DNA of 64,000 bases from Paratinospora sagittata (lineage: Eukaryota > Streptophyta > Magnoliopsida > Ranunculales > Menispermaceae): NCBI GenBank assembly GCA_035771175.1, contig CM069596.1, forward strand, positions 12,667,001-12,731,000, given 5' to 3'. The translations under genes and the position numbers were made by a program. The notes under the pieces were generated by a model. The model ran no database searches, was not told where the DNA came from, and worked only from the letters and a program-made list of their open reading frames with translations. Below are positions 12,004-24,092 of this stretch, in pieces. The first letter of the stretch is position 1; every line of letters starts with the position of its first letter.

Positions 12004-12487
12004 GGGCTTTGCCTGCGAGAGAATCCAAGGCCTCGATGTGAGTTGAGAGGCATTTTGATTGAATTGTGTTTTAAATTATGAAGTACTATATTTTGGATTA
12101 TGTAATTATAACACTTACCACATTGTAGTATGGGTGAGTTGGGACTTGTTAGATAGACTATGTGGGCATATGACGGTTTTATTTGTACCCACAATTTTGG
12201 ACTTTATGAGTATGTCAATTTTAATGGACTGTAGGGATTATGATTATTATTTATGGTTCATTTTTTTTATGGATTATCTCTTGTCTTGGATGATTAATAC
12301 GGTGGGTAGTTTTGTTTAATACCTTTTGATATCATATCGTTGTTTGGGATAAGGCTTGTAGGGTCTCAACCACCTCACGGGAGTTGAGGAGTGGTCGGAG
12401 ATGCCTACGCCGGGCGTCCCGCCCCGGCATTCCGCACGCCATTCCCTGCGGGGTTGGTGGTCCGGGGCGCGGGGTCGCCACATGGAC

Positions 12488-15476
12488 AGCGGCTGCTCAA
12501 GGCATATGACTGGAGATAAATCTAAATTTTTGAGCCTTGAAAAGAAGAAAAGAGGAAAGGTCATTTTCGAAGATGATAACAAAAGTGACATTGAAGGCAT
12601 CGGAACTACTGGTAATGATTTTCTATCCATATCTGATGTACTTTATGTTAAAGGGATGAAGCATAATCTCTTGAGTATAAGTCAATTATGTGACAAGGGT
12701 TATGACATTTCATTTGAAGCAAATAGGTGCACTGTCAAGCATGCTGATAAAACTGTTGCATTCATGGCATCTAGAATTAAGAATGTGTATTGCACAAACT
12801 TTAATGACATGAAGAAACAAAATGTAACATGTTTAAGTGCTATCTCTTGTAATGATGCATGGCTATGGCATAGGAGATTAGCTCATGTTAATATGGATAA
12901 CATATCTAGAATTGTCAAACATGATCTTGCGAAGGGTATTCCGAAAGGAACTTACTCAAATGACAAGGTATGTGAACCATGTCAACTTGGTAGGCATACC
13001 CGATCATCATTTAAGAGCAAGAGGCATCAATCAACCTCTAGAGCTCTCGAACTGATTCATATGGATCTTTTCGGACCAACCAAAAGCCAAAGGTTAGGTG
13101 GTAAATCATATGTCTTTGTGATTGTTGATGAATTTACTCAATTCACATGGGTATTTCTATTAGCTCATAAATCTAATGCATGTGAAACATTTATAAAATT
13201 CTGTAAGAGAGTCGAAAATGAAAAGGGTTACAAAATCAACATAATTAGGAGTGATAGAGGTGGTGAATTTGTCAATAAAAATCTTGAAGAATTTTGTGAC
13301 AATCAAGGTTACACTCACCATCTATCAGCCCCTAGGACACCACAACAAAATGGTGTAGTTGAGAGAAATACTAGAACTCTGCAGGAGATGTGTAGAGCAA
13401 TGCTTAATGTGTATAACATTGCAAATCATTTTTGGGGTGAAGCTATAAACACTGCCTGCTATGTGATGAACCGAGCTCTAATCAGAAGAGATTTGAATAA
13501 AACTCCATATGAACTATGGAAGGGTAGAGCACCCTACATTAGTTACTTCCGAGTATTCGGATGCAAATGTTTTATTCTGAATGATAAAGATAATCTAGAT
13601 AAGTTTGAACCTAAGTTTAACATAGGAATATTCTTCTCACAGTAGAGCCTACAAAGTGTTCAACAAATCTAATCAAACTGTAGAAGAATCAATTCACGTA
13701 AATTTTGATAAAAATGAAAATAAGAAAAGTCTTGAGGAGGAATTTAAACAATTGAATTTTTATGATGATGAACCCAAGACAACTAAGATTATAGATCTTG
13801 AACCTAAACCATCTTTAGAATCTTCTAAAAACTCTAGACTACTTCAAGGTTTTTCCCATGAACAAATTTTAGAAGATCCATGAAAGGGTGTATCCACTAG
13901 AGTTTCAATTCAAAAATATCAAGAGCTTGTTGCTTTTGTATCACAATTTGAACCAATTAAAGTGGAAGAGGTACTAAAAGATGAAAATTGGATTCTTGCT
14001 ATGCAAAAAGAACTAGGACACTTTGTGCGAAACAAAGTATGGGAATTAGTTCCTAGACCTTTTCATCAATCTGTTATAGGAACCAAATGGATCTTTAGAA
14101 ATAAAAAGAATGAACAAGGTATCATTATCCGCAATAAGGCTAGATTGGTTGCACAAGGGTAGAACCAAAAATAAGGCATAGACTTCGAAGAAGCCTTTGC
14201 CCCAGCAACATTCTAGGCAATAAGAATGTTACTTGCCTATGCTTGTTACAAGGATTTTCCCTTATACCAAATGGATGTATAGAGTGCTTTTCTAAATGGA
14301 TACATCAACTAAGAGGTATATGTGAAGCAACCTCCAGGGTTTGAAGATGCTCAAGACCCGGAATATGTATTCAAACTCCACAAAAGCCTTATATGGATTA
14401 AGACAAGCTCCAATAGCTTGGTATGATCGATTGAGTTTATTTCTTTTAGATCATAAGTTTCACAAAGGAAAACTTGATCCAACTTTGTTTATCAAACATC
14501 ACAATGAAAATATGCTTATTGTTCAAATATATGTGGATGATATCATTTTTGGTGCATCAAACAAAGAACTATGTGATGAGTTTTCTAAATTAATGCAGAA
14601 GGAATTTGAAATGAGTATGATGGGAGAACTTACATACTTTCTCGGCTTACAAATTAAGCAAATGTCGAAAGGCACCTTCATAAGCCAATCAAAGTATGCT
14701 AAGGAAATGGTTAAAAAGATTCAAATGCACAATTTGAAATCAATTGAACCTCCCTGTACCTCTGCAATCAAATTAGATAAGGATGAAAAAGGTAAATCAA
14801 TTGATTCAAAACTTTATAGAAGCATGATTGGAAGTCTTTTGTACTTAACAACAAGTCGACCTGACATCATGTTCAATGTCTGTCTTTGTGCAAGATTTCA
14901 ATCTGAACTTAGAGAATCTCATTTAAAATGTGTCAAATATTCAGATACATAAATGTGACAACACACTTAGAAATTTGGTATTCCAAAGGTACTACTTTTG
15001 ATCTCAGAAGTTATGTAGACTCCGACTATGCCGGTAGTCTAACTGATAGGAAAAGTACCTTCGGATTTTGTCACTTTCTTGAAAATTCTTTGATTTCTTG
15101 GTTTTGCAAGAAACAACATTCCGTGGCACTATCCACAGCTGAAGCATAATATGTTGTAGCTGGAAGTTGTTGTTCTCAGGTTCTTTACATGAAACAACAA
15201 CTTCAGGATTATCAAATATTTATTCCATGTGCTGAGATTTTGTGTAATAATACTAGTGCTATTAACATTTCTAAAAATCATGTATTGTACTCCCGAACTA
15301 AGCATATTCAAATAAGACATCACTTTTTACAAGATCATGTGCAAAATAGAGAAGTCATATTACCTCACATTGGAACCAAAGAACAACTGGTTGATATATT
15401 TACTAAAGTCTTACCAAAAGACAAGTTTGTTCATATTCGCAGAGAGCTTGGGATGTTCTCTGAGACCGATCTGTGA
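12488..15476 (+). pseudogene. COP1 pol pseudogene (protease, integrase, RT, RNase H)
   Basis: Resumes within the protease active-site region cut by GYP1. The longest open stretch runs to TAG 13643-13645 and carries the pre-integrase HHCC domain (HRRLAH and CEPC) and integrase catalytic residues Asp 13064-13066, Asp 13253-13255 and Glu 13361-13363 (D-x35-E). A frameshift follows (ending near 13656). RT begins about 13962; stops or frameshifts occur at 14160-14162 and several times to about 14390. The YVDD motif is at 14530-14541. RNase H (YVDSDYAGS near 15015) ends near RRELGMF before TGA 15474-15476. Order is that of Ty1/copia. Inactive as written. Confidence 0.93.
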
Positions 15477-15762
15477 TATTTTAATGTTTACCTCTATATG
15501 AGGGAGACATATTTCATGATATTTTCCTCTTTATGTTATTTCAAAAGGAGGAGAAGTACTATCATTGAAGCATCATAAACTTAGGGGGAGTTTAACACTA
15601 AGGGGGAATCTTAGTGATGTTTTATGTACATTCCTTAGTAATACACTCATATCATATGAAATAAGGAACATTAGTACTGCATATCATGCATACACACATC
15701 ATTTTATCAGCTTGCTTCAAAGCCTATAGTAATGTGTTTGAAATCATCAAAAAGGGGGAGAT
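15477..15762 (+). other. COP1 3' leader with repeated polypurine runs
   Basis: Non-coding interval between RNase H and the 3' LTR. G-rich runs occur at 15581-15590, 15600-15607 and 15751-15760; the last, AAAGGGGGAG, is two bases before the LTR and is the likely functional PPT. Repeated PPT copies are described for Sireviruses. I see no envelope-like frame. Confidence 0.8.
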
Positions 15763-16462
15763 TGTTGAACCAATTATCCCCACGTCCCTTATGAGAATAT
15801 GTCCCTAATATGAAAGATATTTTGATGATTACAAACCACATTCTGTCTATGATATTATTGCACATATGGCATATCTAATCTTAATTGAAGGTTTCAAAGA
15901 ATCAATGATGCATGGCGAACGTATTAAAGATCTTATTGAAGACCATGATCATTTGAAGATGTTTGGTTGTATGATTAGATTATGATAGGTTGTAGGACCT
16001 TCTATGTCATATGGTTAAGCCATATGTATGCCTGCATGTTTTAATTGATCGTTTGCAAATTTGATTTAATCTGGTTACATTATTCTTTATAAAGTCTTTC
16101 AGGACACTAATATTTTAGCAGCGCCCTCCTAGAATTTATGAGTCAGGACGCTGATAAAATATTTGGACGCTCAAGGTTGAATTGAACTGATTCATAAGGA
16201 CACGTACTTGTAAGTAGTGACATTCCTTTTGTCAACCTTTGAGAATGTCAGGACGTTGATTTAGTATCAACTCGCTAGAAGTTCTTTTCGTTTTTAAATG
16301 ATTTCTATCTTTAAGGACACTGATAGTTATAAGTTGAATAAATTATCAGGACGTTACTTGTGTAGGAGCACCCTCATCTTTAGAATCAACTTAATAACCT
16401 TAAGGACACATACTGTCCTTCAACATACTCAACATTATTTTCAAACTGCTTTTAAATATCAA

Positions 16463-16542
16463 GACCCTTACTCTTGAGTAGCGCCCTCGTGTGTTTAATG
16501 TTTTAAAACAAAGCAGGACGCTAATTGTCGAAGTAGCGCCCT
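16463..16542 (+). promoter_or_regulatory. U3 palindrome units in COP1 LTR
   Basis: Two clear units: a degenerate one from 16463, and AGGACGCT (16515-16522) paired with AGCGCCCT (16535-16542). The two halves are inverted repeats with one mismatch. More degenerate units lie from 16101. All are upstream of the TATA-like 16898-16903, so they are more likely DNA-level elements than part of the transcript leader. Confidence 0.6.
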
Positions 16543-17318
16543 CACTTCATTGTTCAGTAAGATGCTAATGTTCTATGAGAGCCCTCAAAGGACCAAAACG
16601 ACAGAAATGATACTTTTGCTGTTATGATATTACTGCTATTTCTGTTAACTTTTTCAGAACTGTACGAATACTTTTGAAAACTTTTCATAGTCGTACAACA
16701 ACTTTTTCAGAACTTTTTGAACGTTCTAAAAACATGTCAGAACATTCCTTTTCATGAAAGGATCAGATGATTCAGGTGCTATCGCCGTAATATGCATTGA
16801 GCTGAATCGATCCATTTCAGAAAAGAATGTTAACGTTATATTTGGAATAACCTAGAGCACCAAAATCATTAAGTCCATTGCGCCTATGTTATTCCAATAT
16901 ATACGTGCTGCTGTAGAGCAAAAAAACAACTAAGGAGATACGAAAACTGATATTCATTCAAAACGTATTAACAGTTTTCACTTGCGCCAAAACACTTTTT
17001 GAAAGTTAGTCGTCTTTCACTTGTGCTTGATCTTACGATCTTTTGAAAGAAAAACTTCAAGCATTCTGGATTAATTGATCTTCATCTTTATTATTTTGAC
17101 AATCCATTGAAGAAGACAAATGCTCTTTGAACTTGTTTTCAGCATAAACTTCATCATACATATTTAGCTGAATCTGTAATCACAGAAGGTTCAATCTAAA
17201 ACATTGTAAGTATCACTTTGATTCTAAGTAAAGAGAATCATATCTCATCTTGTATTAAATTTGTAGTGACTTGTTAGTCACTGAGCAACTGCAAGTGTTA
17301 CTCAAAGTTGTAACGTTC

Positions 17319-17405
17319 ATCTCACACTCGCAAGCTGAGAAACGGTCTTCTCACACCCGTAAGTTGAGAAAGTGTACCGGTTTGATCTTCACCCGTAAGA
17401 AGGTC
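17319..17405 (+). promoter_or_regulatory. R/U5 hairpin array in COP1 LTR
   Basis: Three potential hairpins: loop ACTCGCAA with CTCA-type arms (17320-17340); loop ACCCGTAA with TTCTCAC and GTTGAGAA arms (17348-17370); and loop ACCCGTAA with GATCTTC and GAAGGTC arms (17384-17405). Loops are nearly constant while the arms differ but stay complementary. The array lies downstream of the TATA-like site, so it should be transcribed. Confidence 0.65.
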
Positions 17406-17583
17406 CATAGTTGAGTTTGAACAACTAACTGATGAGGTTAGGCGGTGGATGTAGGCACGACTGAATCACCATAAATCTTGCTTGTATTGTCTCATTTACA
17501 TTTGCTGTATTTGATTGCTATACTTTGTTTAATATGCTTTCATTATTCCGTACAATTTTAAGAAAGGTTAAAATCTGCTAAGT

Positions 17584-17608
17584 GTCCAATTCACCCCCCC
17601 TCTTGGAC
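17584..17608 (+). promoter_or_regulatory. LTR-end hairpin (U5) in COP1
   Basis: GTCCAA (17584-17589) and TTGGAC (17603-17608) are perfect inverted repeats around a C-rich loop, 15 bp from the LTR end. The same structure ends every copia-type LTR here, with compensating arm changes in some. Confidence 0.7.
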
Positions 17609-17623
17609 ATATCTAGGCCAACA

Positions 17624-17746
17624 TGAACCGATATAAATTGCTTGTGTTCTTTCATCTATTTTTTTCTTACTATTTTCCATTGTGTTATATTTTAATTTAC
17701 CTATTGAGTCCAATTCACCCCCTTCTTGGACGCACCTCAGCCAACA
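17624..17746 (+). repeat. Tail of an older copia-type LTR hosting COP1
   Basis: The sequence resumes in a typical copia LTR U5 (GATATAAATTGCTTG, then GTCCAA 17708-17713 and TTGGAC 17726-17731) and ends GCCAACA at 17746. COP1 therefore inserted into a pre-existing related LTR, the rest of which lies left of the window. Too short to subclass. Confidence 0.75.
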
Positions 17747-18595
17747 AAAACTTGATAAATAATTAAGTAGATCGACATTCAAGTGATAAGCGTCTCGAAC
17801 TTTCACTTCGACACGCTCATCAGTGGCTTACTTTTACACCCAAAATTGAACTAACTTCGAGTCATAAACAAAGTTGTGCCGAAACCGGGAACAACGCCTT
17901 GACCAAGGCCAAAACAAATCTAGCTTTGGCCACGGTCGAGGCACCATAGTCGTGGCAACACAAGCCTCGACCACCACCGAGGCACCACATACCTCGGCCG
18001 TGATTGAGGCACTCTCGGCCATGGCTTAGGGCTCACTTCTAGTCGTGGTCGAGATTCTCTTACGCACGACGTCAGTCACACGCTAACCTAAAATATATTC
18101 AATCATGATAGCACACATATTGAGACACATGTAAGTATATTCCCGATAAGGAAAGAGCATAAATGCCTCCCAATAATAAATGTCTGCCATAAATGTATGG
18201 GATCCACCCTCTACTATAGAAAAGACCCTCATTCCACCGAAAAAGGTATGCTTTAGAGCTCCAACTCTCTACACTTATATTTTTCTCTCTTCTAGAGACT
18301 AACTTAGGCATCAGAGTGTCTCCGGTGGCACCCCCCGGTGCCACCGTTGTTTTGTAGGCTGCTCATGCCCCTTGAGTGGACGCTTCAACCTACCTATCCA
18401 CGGTGGTTCTTATTGTAAGTAGAGATTAGACATAAAGCGACCGTTCTAACCCCTTGACAAGGATGTCCGTCTCACCTTGAGCAGAGACCGTCAAAATTGC
18501 TTGTCTTGACCCATTGTTTGTCGAACGCCTTGGTCGTGGACAATCTCTCTGATATCTTTTAGCTGACTTCATCACCCGCTTGTCTAAGGTGTATT
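17747..18595. other. Unassigned DNA, possibly a gypsy LTR fragment
   Basis: No coding frame is supportable. CTCGG-rich short repeats occur at 17880-18060. Around 18270-18350, a CTCTCT tract followed by GACTAACTTAGGCATC and a GGTGGCACC palindrome resembles a phrase seen near the ends of some plant gypsy LTRs (Tat-like). This is recall-based and weak. Confidence 0.3.
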
Positions 18596-20060
18596 TTTGG
18601 TTGAAACAAAAAGGTTGAGATTCTTTTTGTGTCTAGAATTAGGATGTAGCTTTGCTTGGTTCTAGTTTGCTCAATCACTCTCTTAAATTCATGCATGCAT
18701 TCATTTTTATTTAAAAATAATTTTCAAGTGTTCAAATATATTTGGTTTATGTTCGTAAAATATTTCAAACTTGTTTGAATCATATTTGCATCTATTTTAA
18801 TCAAAATCACATATTTACGAAGTTTCCAAAAACTTATTGGTTTAAGCTTTTCATTTTAACTTGTTTTTTTAACACAAATTGATTCTCTTTGTTTCAAAAT
18901 GTTTTCAAACTATTTTAATCATCAAAATGAGTATATTTTAATTACCTAAAAAGTTTAATAAAGTTGGATTTTTGAAAAATCGGGAAATTCACAAAAAAAG
19001 ATTGTCAGACTGGCTCAGACCAGTGGACTGGATTGAAACCAGTCGACTTGATTCTCTGGCACCGTGCTCCTGCCTAGGTTTTCTGGGTTTGGGCTCTTTG
19101 TCACCTAGTAGCGCGCTGCTGCACCAGCATGCAGGTGACTATCTAGACACGATTCCAACGGTCGAAAACTTGATTTTTGAGCCCCTAACGACTATATTCT
19201 TAAGTCTAATGGCTAGTGCCCACTTCTAAACTCTGCATGTATGAACTTAGGCCATTTTAAACACTAGAGAGACACAAATGTGAGTCTATTGTGTGATTCC
19301 AAAATCAAACCCTTTCTCACATTTTCAAAACCCCCAAATGGAAAAGAGTTGATTAAATGCATTGATTTCAAGCAATCTTTTGAGCATGTTTTAAACCTTC
19401 TTCAAAATCATTCTCTTGAGAAAATATGGTTGCAAGGAAAGTATAATACTGTTATAAGGTCTTTCCTCTCACGAACTTAAATTTTCATATCTTGTAATTG
19501 GTGTTTATGTATTTTTGAGCTTCATTTATAATTGTTTTATTTACTTAGAACAAACATTTTAATCATTGTAATTGGTCTTTTCGGTTTATTTCTAGTTGAA
19601 TTAAACCAAGTAAAATGATTTACTATCACTTGTGATTCCAAGGTTGGAATCAAGGCTAGTTTTACCCTTTTTCTTGAAAAGGGTCAAGTGGTTCTTCCTT
19701 ATCCCGTTGAAAGGAATCTGAGTTTTCCTTTGCCCTAGAAAAAGGATCAAGTGGTTTGTCTTTAGCCCCATGAAAATGATAGGTTTGTCTTGAACCTTCA
19801 AAAAGACATTATAAAGGTTTGGTTCACACCCTCGAAGTGAACCCAAGTATAGTGGAATCCTAGAGACGACTTCTCTAGGTGTGGATGAAAGAAAAGGTTT
19901 TTTGAACCACGTAAAAATCTTTGTGCCTTCTTTTATTTATTTTCACACTTTACATTCATGCACATTGATTTTTGAGCATTAACTTGACTTAATCAAAGTA
20001 TTCCTTAAAACTCACTCCTTCTCCCTCGCCAAAGTGTGCTCTTTCGTCAAATCTAGCTTT
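18596..20060 (+). repeat. Decayed copia-type LTR, same subfamily as S5
   Basis: Collinear with the reverse complement of S5 (28052-29761): shared phrases include TGTGTCTAGAATTAGGATGTA, CTTGAGAAAATATGGTTGCA and GATTCCAAGGTTGGAATCAAGGCTAG. Four CCTT/AAGG-armed hairpin-like units occur at about 19660-19815. The left edge is approximate, and the right end, expected near 20035, is degraded. Solo LTR S1 is inserted at or just beyond that end. Confidence 0.65.
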
Positions 20061-20065
20061 CCAAC

Positions 20066-22013
20066 TGTTGAACCAATTATCCTCATGTCCCTTACGAGAA
20101 TCTGTCCCTATTATGAAAGATTTTGATGATTACAAAACTACATTTTGTTTATGATATTACTACACATATGGCATATCTAATCTCACTTGAAGGTTTCAAA
20201 GATTCAATGATGCATGGCGAACGTATTAAAATATCTTCTTGAAGACCATGATCGTTTGAAGATGTTTAGTTGTATGATGAGATTATGATAGGTTGGAAGA
20301 CCTTCTTTGTCATGTGATTCAGCAATATGCATGCCTGCATGTTTTAATCGATCGGTTGCATATTCGATTTAATCCAACTACATTGTGTTTTATCGAGCTT
20401 TAATCGAGAAATCAAAAACTATTTTTATAAAGTCTTTTAGGACACTAATGTTTTAGCAACGCTTTCCTGGACTTGATGAGTCAGGATGCTGATAAAATAT
20501 TAGGAAGCTCAAGGTTGAATTGAACTGATTAATAAGGACACTTACTTGTTAGTAGTGACGTTTCTTTTTATCAACCTTTGAGAATGTCAGGACGCAGACT
20601 TAGTTTCAGCTCGCTGAAAGTTATTTTTGTCTTTAAGTGATTTCTATCTTTCAGAACACTGGTAAGTTATAAGTTGAATAAATTTTCAAGATGCTACTTG
20701 TACAGGAGCGCCCTCATATTTAGAATCAACTTAAATAACTTTCAGGACGCTTACCGTTGGTCAACGCACTTAACATTGTTTTAAAACTATTTTTAATAGT
20801 TCAGGACGCTTCCTCTTGAGTAGCGCCCTCGTGTATCAAATGTTTTAAAACAAAGCAGGACGCTTACTGTGAAGTAGCGCCCTCACGATTTGAGTCGTTC
20901 AATTGTAAAAGTAAGTCATGACACTTACTATTCAGTAGCGCCCCCACTTCATTGTTCAGTAGGACGCTGATGTTCTATGAGCACCCTCAAAGGAACAAAA
21001 TGACATAAAATATATTTTTGTTGTTCTGACATTACTGCTATTTTTGTTAACTTTTTCAGAAACGTAAGAATATTTTTCAGAACTTTTCAGAATCGTACAA
21101 CTACTTTTTCAGAACTTTTTAAACGTTCTAAAACTTCGTCAGAACATTCCTCTTTCATGAAAGGATTAAATGATTCAGGTGCTATCGCCGTAATATGGAT
21201 TGAGCTGAATCAATCCATTTCGAGAAAGAATGTTAACGTTATATTTGAAATAACGTAAAACGCCAAAATCATCAAGTTCATTGTGCTTTTGTTATTATTA
21301 TATATACGTGTTGCCTTAGAGCAGAAAAACCACTAATGAAATACGAAAGTGATATTCATTAAAAACATATTAACAATTTTGTTTGTGCTACACACTTTTT
21401 GAAAGTTAGTCTTTTTTCACTTGCACTTGATCTTACGATCTTTTGAAAGAAAAACTTAAAGTTATTTTGAAAACCCACTGAAGAAGACAAAAGTTATTTG
21501 AACCTGCTTTCAGCATAAACTTCATCATACATATTTTGCTGAATCTATGATCACAGAAGGTTCAATCCAAAGCTTTGTAAGTATAACTTTGATTCTGAGT
21601 AAAGGGAATCATATCTCCTCTTGTATTTAATTTGTGGTGACTGAAAAGTCACTGAGTTAGAGCAAGTGTTGCTCAAAGTTGTAACCAGTCTTCTCACACC
21701 CGTAAGTTGAGAAACTGTAGTTCTCACAATCGTAAGTTGAGAAAGTGTACGTTTGATCTTCACCCGTAAGAAGGTCCATAGTGGAGTTTGAACAAATCTT
21801 AACTGAGGAGGTTAGGTAGTGGATGTAGGCGCGGCCGAAGCACTATAAATCTTGCTTGCATTGTCTCATTTACATTTGTTGTATTTGATTGCTATACTTT
21901 GTTTAATCTGCTTTCATTATTCCACATAATTTTAAGAAAGGTCAAAATTTGCTAAGTGTCCAATTCACACCCCTCCCCCCTCTTGGATATATCTGAGCCA
22001 ATACCAACCATTC
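20066..22013 (+). repeat. S1: solo copia LTR with perfect TSD
   Basis: 1948 bp beginning TGTTGAACCAATTATCC and ending GAGCCAATA (terminal CA changed to TA). Flanks CCAAC (20061-20065 and 22014-22018) are identical 5-bp TSDs, so this is a solo LTR. It matches the COP1 LTR throughout. Palindrome units are at 20813-20829 and 20857-20883; loop-conserved hairpins are at 21691-21713, 21721-21743 and about 21755-21776. Confidence 0.93.
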
Positions 22014-22018
22014 AACTC

Positions 22019-22261
22019 GCGATTTTTCGGCTTCTTAGACAATCTCTCTCATTTCAAATCTCATTTCTCATTTTTGTTCTCATTTTTATGCCCTAGTTTT
22101 CTACCTGGTCTACCAAAACCCTAGTTTTTAATCATTTCACAATGCCTCTATGGCCTTAGAAAATATCCACACACTTGACGCGTAAAAAGGTTGCTCCTTT
22201 CTCACCGGAATGAGAATGAAAAATCAAAGCCCACCATGACCGTCCTTCCTTTTGCAACCCA
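22019..22261. other. Unassigned AT-rich gap
   Basis: DNA between S1 and GYP2. No reading frame, repeat or terminal motif that I can recognise. Confidence 0.5.
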
Positions 22262-24092
22262 TGTCCGGGTGACGTCACGACAGACATAAAACCCCAGATA
22301 ATTGTTATCTCAAGAGAAGCCCCATAAAAGAATGTTTTGATGGTTCCAAATCACACAATCTTATGATCTAATGATGTTGTCGAAGAGTTTTAGTAAATTA
22401 GTTTGAAGAAAGTCAAGCTTTAATCAGTCAAGTTCATGCTATATTAAGATATCGAGATCAAGGTAAAAAAGAGTTAAATATTAGAGTGTAGAACCTTACT
22501 CGAAACCCTTTTCTCAGTAAATATATATATACAAGTCCTTTTCAAAAGTCTTTTCAATTTTGAAGAAAATTGATTTCTACCAATTTCACTCAGAGGCTTT
22601 TCAATTGGTTTTACAACCTTTTGAACAATTTTCTGAATGTTTGATTTGATAAAAAAAGCTTAAGTATTGAATTGATTAATCGTGTTTTTGGTAAATCAAA
22701 TTTCACTGAAAAATTGTTTTCAATGTCTTTCAGGACGCTGATGGTCAATCAGGACGCTAATGCGGTGTCTAGTCACTTAATATTGAGCCAACACTGTAGC
22801 ACGGTGATAGACCATCAGGGGGCTGATGGTTTCTGGGTTCAAAAGTTTATCATTCAGGTCAGGATGCTAATCGAGTATGAAATCCTTGTTGGCCTAGGTA
22901 TGTCTAAGAGAGAGGTGAATTAGACACTTAGATAATTAAAAATAATTCAATGAAAAATAATAAAATGTGAAAAAGTAAATCAATTGACACAATCGATTTA
23001 TAATGGTTTGGCTACTTGCCTACCTTCACTACCTAACCTCCTTAGTTAGGATTTTCAAACCTCTTTACTAAGGGATTCTCTTACGGGTGAGAACCAAACC
23101 ATTACAACTTTTTCTCAATTTTCGGGTGTGAGAACCACCATTACACTGCTCAACTTTTAGGCTTGAGACCAACTTACAGCTCTCGACTTACAGGCTAGAG
23201 AACTACCTGTCTCAACTTTCGGGTGTGAAAATAACCTAAAACCTTCTCAACTTACAGGCTTGAGAATGACCACTTTGTTGAACAAACAAAGATAAGTATT
23301 CAGCAGTTTGTATAACTACTGTTACAACCCGATACAATATAAAAGATATGAAATGAAGTACAACTGTATCCTATGAACTATCTCTCAAATTTCTCCTTCA
23401 GCAAGAATGATGTGAGATTAAAATCGTGCCAAAAATTTGAGTAAAAACAGTTTAATAAACTTCAAACAGATTTTCAATGAAAGATGTAAGGTAAGCTCAA
23501 GATGAAAATCCTTTGAATAAAAATGTTAGCTCACAACAACTAGAATCATTTAAGAAGATGGCAAAAACCATTTTAATGAACATTTTAATTCTTTTCAGGT
23601 TGCATGAGAAAGGAAAGTCTCAAAGGACGTGATTCATGCATCAAAAGAAATCTCTGACAAGTCTGAAAAGGGTTCTGTGTATAAAAAGTTCTGAAAAGAT
23701 AAACTGAAAAAGTGCACAGACGCTACTTTATGACAGTGTTGGGTTAGCGTCCTGATTTGACAATCAGTGTCCTGACACATAGAACCAACTTTGTCATTTT
23801 ATTCCTTGAGGGCGTTTATGGACTATAAGGGTCCTGCTGGATTGTGAAGTAATGGCGCACTACTGAAGTGATTTGAATGTGGGGGTCCTATTTGAAGATA
23901 AGCACTTGTTTTTGAAACACTTAAAATCATAAGGGCGCTACTAATGGCGTAAACATCCTAACATTCAAAGCACGAAAACATAAGGGCGCTACTAAAGACA
24001 TAAACATCCTAATGTTTAAAATGATTAGCAAGCTAATGTTCAATCAGCGTCTTGATAAGATCCTTGGTTGATTCAATGAGGGCACTACTGAC

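Larger units (their letters stand above)
1646..12482 (+). mobile_element. GYP1: near-intact Ty3/gypsy (Tekay-like chromovirus) in COP1
   Basis: A complete element of 10.8 kb: 5' LTR 1646-4689, PBS 4692-4703, one long gag-pol frame 4845-9212, PPT about 9396-9408, 3' LTR 9409-12482. Both LTRs run from TGTAACGCCC to ACA. Flanking 5-mers TAGAC (1641-1645) and TGGAC (12483-12487) are a one-mismatch TSD. By hand I count about 20 substitutions between the roughly 3.0-kb LTRs, excluding indels (near 0.7%), so this is the youngest large insertion here. Integrase-after-RNase H order, long LTRs and a chromodomain-like tail suggest the Tekay/Del branch; the branch is inference. Confidence 0.96.
9409..12482 (+). 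repeat. GYP1 3' LTR
   Basis: A 3074-bp LTR matching 1646-4689 from TGTAACGCCC to CGCCACA. Differences are scattered substitutions plus a longer purine tract (about 9842-10052). It ends within the COP1 protease region, where TSD TGGAC (12483-12487) restores the COP1 aspartate codon. The reading frame across its GC-rich end (from 12401) runs in frame into COP1 pol. Confidence 0.96.
1..17623 (+). mobile_element. COP1: degenerate Ty1/copia element, split by GYP1
   Basis: The pieces are a gag remnant (1-1612), a pol remnant (12488-15476), a PPT-like leader (15477-15762) and a 3' LTR (15763-17623). The 5' LTR and start of gag lie left of the window. GYP1 (1646-12482) is inserted in it. The order gag, protease, integrase, RT, RNase H is diagnostic of Ty1/copia. 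Repeated AAGGGGGAG-type purine runs before the 3' LTR, a second zinc knuckle in gag and short palindromes in the LTR fit the Sirevirus branch; that lineage call is inference. Multiple stops and frameshifts make it non-autonomous. It sits inside an older copia-type LTR whose tail resumes at 17624. Confidence 0.93.
15763..17623 (+). repeat. COP1 3' LTR
   Basis: 1861 bp, from TGTTGAACCAATTATCC to GGCCAACA. U3 contains AGGACGCT/AGCGCCCT palindromes (about 16463-16542), a TATATA at 16898-16903, three loop-conserved hairpins (17319-17405) and an end hairpin (17584-17608). It aligns with solo LTR S1 over its length. The 3' flank TGAAC should recur left of the window if a TSD exists. Confidence 0.92.

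Noticed and set aside
12401..12482. N-terminal 27 codons of a 414-codon frame as part of COP1 pol
   Set aside because: This part is the end of the GYP1 LTR, fused only by chance of frame at the insertion.
15477..15762. Envelope-like gene after COP1 pol, as in some Sireviruses
   Set aside because: Interval is under 300 bp with no frame.
17747..18595. Firm assignment to a Tat/Ogre-like LTR
   Set aside because: Rests on one remembered phrase; no termini, PBS or coding found.
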